Shown here one piece after another: positions 23,193 to 26,977 of a stretch of DNA of 26,977 nucleotides. A model generated the notes under the pieces. The model was not told the DNA's origin. It saw nothing but the letters and a program-made list of their open reading frames with translations, and searched no databases. Both the position numbers and the translations under genes were made by a program. Position 1 is the first letter of the stretch; every line of letters starts with the position of its first letter. Source of the DNA: Saccoglossus kowalevskii (lineage: Eukaryota > Hemichordata > Enteropneusta > Harrimaniidae). Location of the stretch: contig NW_003126893.1 in assembly GCF_000003605.2 (NCBI RefSeq), positions 73,198 to 100,174 of the forward strand, read 5' to 3'.

Positions 23193-23474
23193 AGAGCGGT
23201 AGCCGTCGCGCCACGCATGCGCGAGCTATATGGTCTCATATAAACAAACATGGCGACTTTGGATGTTGCGCAGATCAATGAGTACAAACTGAGAAGTTAG
23301 ACATTTTTAGGTGATTGGAAGGTATCGAAGGAGTCACCGGCTGTAATCAGTGCAAGTCACGCCCAGATCAAACCTCATACTTGTGATTCCATTAGAAGAG
23401 CGCATTGGATTGTGGGAAAATCGATGTTTATCAACACAAACGTCGCACATGCGCGGCACGGCGACTACCACCCT
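23193..23474. mobile_element. TTAA-flanked MITE, copy B
   Basis: A 282-bp element between TTAA at 23189-23192 and 23475-23478. The left end AGAGCGGTAGCCGTCGCGCC and the right end read back as AGGGTGGTAGTCGCCGTGCC form inverted repeats that run on into CGCATG(C/T)GCGA. It shares ends and core with copy A at 5681-5886 but has about 75 bp more interior. It lies about 600 bp upstream of the gene 2 start. It is non-coding. Confidence 0.8.
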
Positions 23475-23952
23475 TTAAACCTTTCTCATTTTGCGTTGAA
23501 AGTGATGCAATATAGAACACGTTTATCTTAGTTTTAGTTACAAGTGTTTTTCCAATTTGTTGTTGTCTTTGCTGTGCTTGTTTTGACTGTTTTGGTAGCG
23601 GCAGATACTGTCACAAAATATTGTTGATATGAAATTCTCTGTTAACGTGAATTCGTAATACAAAGCAAAGTATTGTTACTAATGCAATCATGATTGGTCA
23701 CACCTCAAAATTAGCATAATGGATATTTAATAATTGGTTTCGTTTGAGTTTATGTGTATCCGGGCATTGCTTAGTAATTGCGTGGTAATAGTTACCTCGT
23801 TAATTTATTTGAATCTGAACAAGTTTCACCATGTGTTACATTCAATCGCGGCGTTAAATTGTTGAGGGGGGGGGGTCACACAAAAGAAACAGCTAAAACT
23901 GTACATCAGCGCTGACGCTAATCCTCTGTACGGCTGTCGTCGTGCCATACAT

Positions 23953-23961
23953 CCACGTGAC
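23953..23961. promoter_or_regulatory. E-box CCACGTGAC upstream of gene 2
   Basis: On the minus strand it reads GTCACGTGG, a good CLEAR/MiT-TFE match, about 120 bp upstream of the gene 2 ATG. It mirrors the E-box upstream of gene 1. Function is inference. Confidence 0.4.
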
Positions 23962-24079
23962 ACTAATATGCGCAGAAAGCGATGAAACAGGTAATAGGCT
24001 GTCATACATCAACATTGTAGCTACATTTGGCCTTCTTTGTAATAGTAAGGCTCATCTGGCTCAGTATGATGTACTCACT

Positions 24080-24340
24080 ATGACGAATACATGGCTACGA
24101 TGCCTCCTCTCTATCCTCCTAGGCGTGTCGTTGTCACTAGCTACCGCTTCCGCAACAAGACCTCATATTATATTTATCCTCGCCGATGATTTGGGTTGGG
24201 ACGACGTGGGTTACCATGGCTCGGTCATGAAAACCCCATATATCGATGCATTAGCTGCAGAAGGCGTGACACTGGAGAACTATTACATGCCTTCACTGTG
24301 TACGCCCTCGAGGAGCGTGTTACTGACTGGCAGATATGAG
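24080..24340 (+). CDS. ARSB: Arylsulfatase B-like gene 2, exon 1 with start codon
   Basis: It encodes 87 residues in phase 0. The ATG at 24080 starts a clear signal peptide (about residues 1-25, core [13 protein letters not shown]) and has A at -3. The frame stays open 46 codons further up, but only from a GTG and without a hydrophobic leader, so that part is taken as 5' UTR. Then come [18 protein letters not shown] and [19 protein letters not shown]. The donor is GAG|GTAAGT. Confidence 0.93.
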
Positions 24341-26977
24341 GTAAGTATGACTTCACCGTCGTGGCATCTTCGTAACGGCCGGGAAGTCATCATCCGAAAG
24401 GTCATGGTATTTAATTTATACTGTGGAAATATTTTGTTCCAGCCCTATGTTTGTACCGCCATAAGGCGCGTTACCCAGCCGGCTACTGGTGGCGGGGTTG
24501 GCATGTGTTCAGTTCCGTTATAATACACTAATGATTCCGTGTCACTGTGGACCAAATAACATGCTAACAGCTGAATAGCTATGTGCTTGGCAACACTATC
24601 AACATTGTATTCCATTGGAAGGAGGGGAGAGGAGGGAGGGGTGAGGAGGGATGGGAGAGGAGGGAGGGGAGAGGATCGAATAATCTTTAGTGGTTCAAGT
24701 TTATCTGGTTCAACCAGGCTCCAAGTAAAAACAAAAGTGTAAGTTTAGGGGCTGTATTTTTGGATTATTTCAATATTTTGTATTTTATCAGTTTGGCCAA
24801 CTTTCACCATATGGAACTGATAGCATTTCGTACCAAGTGAGCACATTTGACACACATTCTTTTACTCAGTGGACAGTGGCTGGATTTATATGATGCGCGC
24901 GGCGTTACTCATACACTTCTATCCCATAACACAATGCGATATTTACGTCTTTGTAAAGGTGCACCCCCTAAGCGAGTATCCTTCATCTGCCCTGTGGGAT
25001 GCTGTTGGTGCATGTGTATGAGAACAACCAAACATACTGCATCCGCCCCTGAATGTTGAAGACACTTTTAACGCCCGCTTTTGCATTCCCTGTCAAATAT
25101 CATCTTACTTCATAAGTCAATTGACCATACGTGATTTTTAATGTACTGATTTTATCATCGTCATCCAGTGGCTATTGAAGTTGATTAAACAAACCGCCAC
25201 CGGAAATGTTTCTCACTAATCTGATTCCGTCTGCAATGCATTTTCTCGCAGTGTTTGCTTACTTTGACAGCAACCCCCTTGAAGTCAGGGAATGGCTGTC
25301 TTCACGTAAAATGCTCACATCGAACCACCGTATGACTAAGAATAATACGGCACACCCGCTTCAGTGCACAACTATGAAGGTGCCTGTCTATAATGTATGC
25401 TCCAGCACATCGATTTGCAACAGGTGGACGGGTTAAATATAATTAAATAACAATGTCGGTATTTTTTTTTTTACGTATACATACTTCCCCGCAGAGATGA
25501 TTCAGCTTGGTGGTTTCTGTTACTACAACGAATGCATAGCAATACTATCCGCATACACGACAGCAAAAATACTGAACAAGAGACCACGCAATTTAATCTT
25601 CAACAAACACACCCTGGATTTATACTACAAAGGGCGGCTTACGCTTCTACGGCAACTCAGTTAAATTGCTTTGAAAAATTCGGACTGATTCAATCGGTCG
25701 AAATAGGCAACAGCCGCCATGTGACTGTAAATCGACCCTTCCGTTGAAATAGACAATAATAACGACAGGCAGTCCATTTTTGTCCGTTATATAGACATTT
25801 AATTATATATTATATTATATTATATTATGAATCGTGTTAAATCAAATACATATTTTGTGGACCCTTTCTTAATTGAGTCATTTGTATAAGCCAATTTTTA
25901 GCGTGTAACAGAACATTTCCTGGCATTCGTATAATTCGTGTAATTTTATGTTGAGGGGCCCAAGGAAGATCATCATTTTGCTAATTGGGTCATCCCCTTA
26001 AATACTTTGCAAATAATAATAACAAATATTATATTATGCTTCTATGATATATGTTGCGTGTGCCTGCTGCAATCATTGTTCAGATTGATTCAGTATATCT
26101 GAAGAGTCTATATCAAATATAACTCTGAAACAACAGCGACTATCTGTTTATTCGGTTAGATCCACACCGGCTTGCAGCATGGAACAATACTGATGATGCA
26201 GCCACTATGTCTACCGCTCGATGAAATCACGTTACCACAAAAGCTGAAAGAAGAAGGATACGATACGCATATGGTTGGGAAATGGCATCTGGGCTTTTAC
26301 AGAAAAGAATGTTTGCCAAATAACAGAGGGTTTGATTCATTCTTGGGTAGGTGTCCACAGTTCTCGTTTAGCAAGATTCTTTTTTTTTTTAATCTATAAG
26401 TGTGAAATCAAAGTAAACATGTACGGCGTGCGTGACTCGAACCGACGCGCGCGTACGCCTCCTAATCGTAAAGACACCTATCACGACACGTCTTGGCCAC
26501 TGATGTAGCTATACGATTGGGTATCATACACGTCTATTTTATTTATTGTGCATAGTATTCACCTTGATATATCTTCGGTCATATTTACTTGCTCTAAAGT
26601 TGTGTGTTATATAACCGTTTATTTGTTACGCCGTTATACAGAAATGTGATTGCTTGATTGGATACAACAAACAAATACACATTACGTTTGAATAAATTTG
26701 AATATGTAATTAGGTAAATCGATCGTCGTTCATAAGTGGTTATTAAAAAAGTTCTTCGATACTTCGGAAAGCGCCTAAATATTATGGTTTAGGGTTTGAT
26801 ATACTCAATACATTCTGATATGACTTCTTCCTTCAACAGGTTTTTACCAAGCAATGGGAGACCACTTTTATCATAACATCAGCGCCTCTCCGGGACATTT
26901 TAACGGGTTCGACTTTCGTCGGAACAATGATGTCGTGGCCGATCAGTACGCTGGCAAGTACTCGACGCATATATTCG
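24080..26977 (+). CDS. ARSB: Arylsulfatase B-like gene 2, exons 1-3 visible, 3' end off window
   Basis: A second sulfatase of the ARSB/I/J family, divergent from gene 1. Coding exons are 24080-24340, 26160-26346 and 26840-26977 (cut by the edge). Intron positions and phases match gene 1 exactly at both visible introns. The visible product has a signal peptide, metal ligands D36-D37, formylglycine Cys74, K128 and H130 and an N-I-S sequon, with no frame break. The blocks [10 protein letters not shown] and G-F-Y-R-K-E-C-L-P are close to ARSI/ARSJ as well as ARSB, so the exact orthology is open. It should act in the lysosome or outside the cell on sulfated glycans and needs SUMF1-type activation. 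Confidence 0.9.
24617..24674 (+). repeat. Purine tract of GGGAGG type, G-quadruplex-prone
   Basis: Seven G runs of at least three (24624, 24634, 24638, 24648, 24653, 24662, 24666) are separated by loops of 1-6 bases. They lie on the sense strand of gene 2, about 280 nt after the intron 1 donor, so the pre-mRNA could also fold. Confidence 0.75.
25803..25828. repeat. (ATTAT)n short tract
   Basis: About five pentamer units, in gene 2 intron 1. Confidence 0.85.
26160..26346 (+). CDS. ARSB: Arylsulfatase B-like gene 2, exon 2
   Basis: A 187-nt exon identical in length and phase to exon 2 of gene 1. It encodes I-H-T-G-L-Q-H-G, then C-L-P-L-D-E (C104), then [21 protein letters not shown] and R-G-F-D-S-F-L-G. 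K128 and H130 are the catalytic pair. The I-H-T-G-L-Q-H start is the usual family form, where gene 1 has I-R-Y-G. The donor is TTGG|GTAGGT. Confidence 0.94.
26347..26839 (+). other. Gene 2 intron 2
   Basis: A 493-nt GT-AG intron (acceptor CCTTCAACAG). It contains a tRNA-like segment on the minus strand at 26421-26505. Confidence 0.85.
26421..26505 (-). repeat. tRNA-like segment, probable SINE head
   Basis: Read on the minus strand, TGGCCAAGACG (26489-26499) resembles a pol III A box and GGTTCGAGTC (26434-26443) a B box, 45 nt apart. Between them, GTGTCTTTACGATTAGGAG resembles an anticodon arm, loosely of tRNA-Arg type. The acceptor stem does not pair, so it is not a working tRNA gene. The B-box side also forms a strong hairpin (26421-26433 with 26445-26456). 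Confidence 0.45.
26840..26977 (+). CDS. ARSB: Arylsulfatase B-like gene 2, exon 3, cut by window edge
   Basis: It completes the split Gly codon and reads [15 protein letters not shown], then [23 protein letters not shown]. This gives the intact version of the stretch that is frameshifted in gene 1 exon 3 (there N-E-D-D-V-S-R-Q / Y-L-G-Q-Y-S-T). An N-I-S sequon is present. The exon continues beyond the window. Confidence 0.92.

Larger units (their letters stand above)
24341..26159 (+). other. Gene 2 intron 1
   Basis: A 1.8 kb GT-AG intron ending TTCGGTTAG. It holds a G-run tract (24617-24674) and a short ATTAT pentamer repeat (25803-25828). ORFs at 24847-25059, 25206-25436 and 25532-25747 show nothing recognisable. 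Confidence 0.8.

Noticed and set aside
23942..24079. 46-codon N-terminal extension of gene 2
   Set aside because: It begins with GTG, lacks a hydrophobic leader, and the ATG at 24080 directly precedes a typical signal peptide.

Overview
The window looks like nuclear DNA of an invertebrate metazoan. It is AT-rich, its genes are split by GT-AG introns, coding density is low, and it carries mariner, LINE, MITE and SINE-like relics plus many microsatellites. The repeat types recall lophotrochozoans such as molluscs, but the sequence alone does not settle the taxon.

Only two genes can be supported. Both encode secreted or lysosomal sulfatases of the arylsulfatase B/I/J family. They lie head to head (divergent), with about 11.5 kb between their start codons. 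Gene 1 (minus strand, about 787-12609) shows six coding exons; its last exon(s) lie beyond the left edge. Gene 2 (plus strand, from 24080) shows exons 1 and 2 and the start of exon 3 before the right edge. The two share intron positions and phases, and exon 2 is exactly 187 nt in both, so they are paralogs from an inverted local duplication. Both keep the sulfatase signature C-T-P-S-R, whose Cys becomes formylglycine, and the G-K-W-H-L-G motif. Gene 1 carries a one-base frameshift in exon 3, so it is either a recent pseudogene or allele, or a base-call error.

Layout: 1-786, start of gene 1 intron 6. 787-6494, gene 1 exons 6 to 2, with introns holding a TTAA-flanked MITE (5681-5886). 6495-12342, the 5.8 kb intron 1 with an (ATTT)n tract, a decayed MITE, a foldback element and a perfect (TACAC)n tract. 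12343-12609, gene 1 exon 1. 12610-24079, the intergenic region: a dead mariner (16185-17425), three copies of a diverged repeat that each keep an RFX X-box-like palindrome, a minisatellite split by the 3' end of a LINE with a microsatellite tail (19762-20592), and a second MITE copy (23193-23474). 24080-26977, gene 2, with a G-run tract and a tRNA-like/SINE head in its introns.

The most interesting non-coding signal is an apparent excess of CACGTG E-boxes (11 by eye). Two are exact GTCACGTGAC palindromes inside gene 1 introns, and one E-box lies within about 260 bp upstream of each start codon. That fits TFEB/CLEAR-type control of lysosomal genes, but it is inference. I see no CRISPR array, prokaryotic system or other clearly new biological system.
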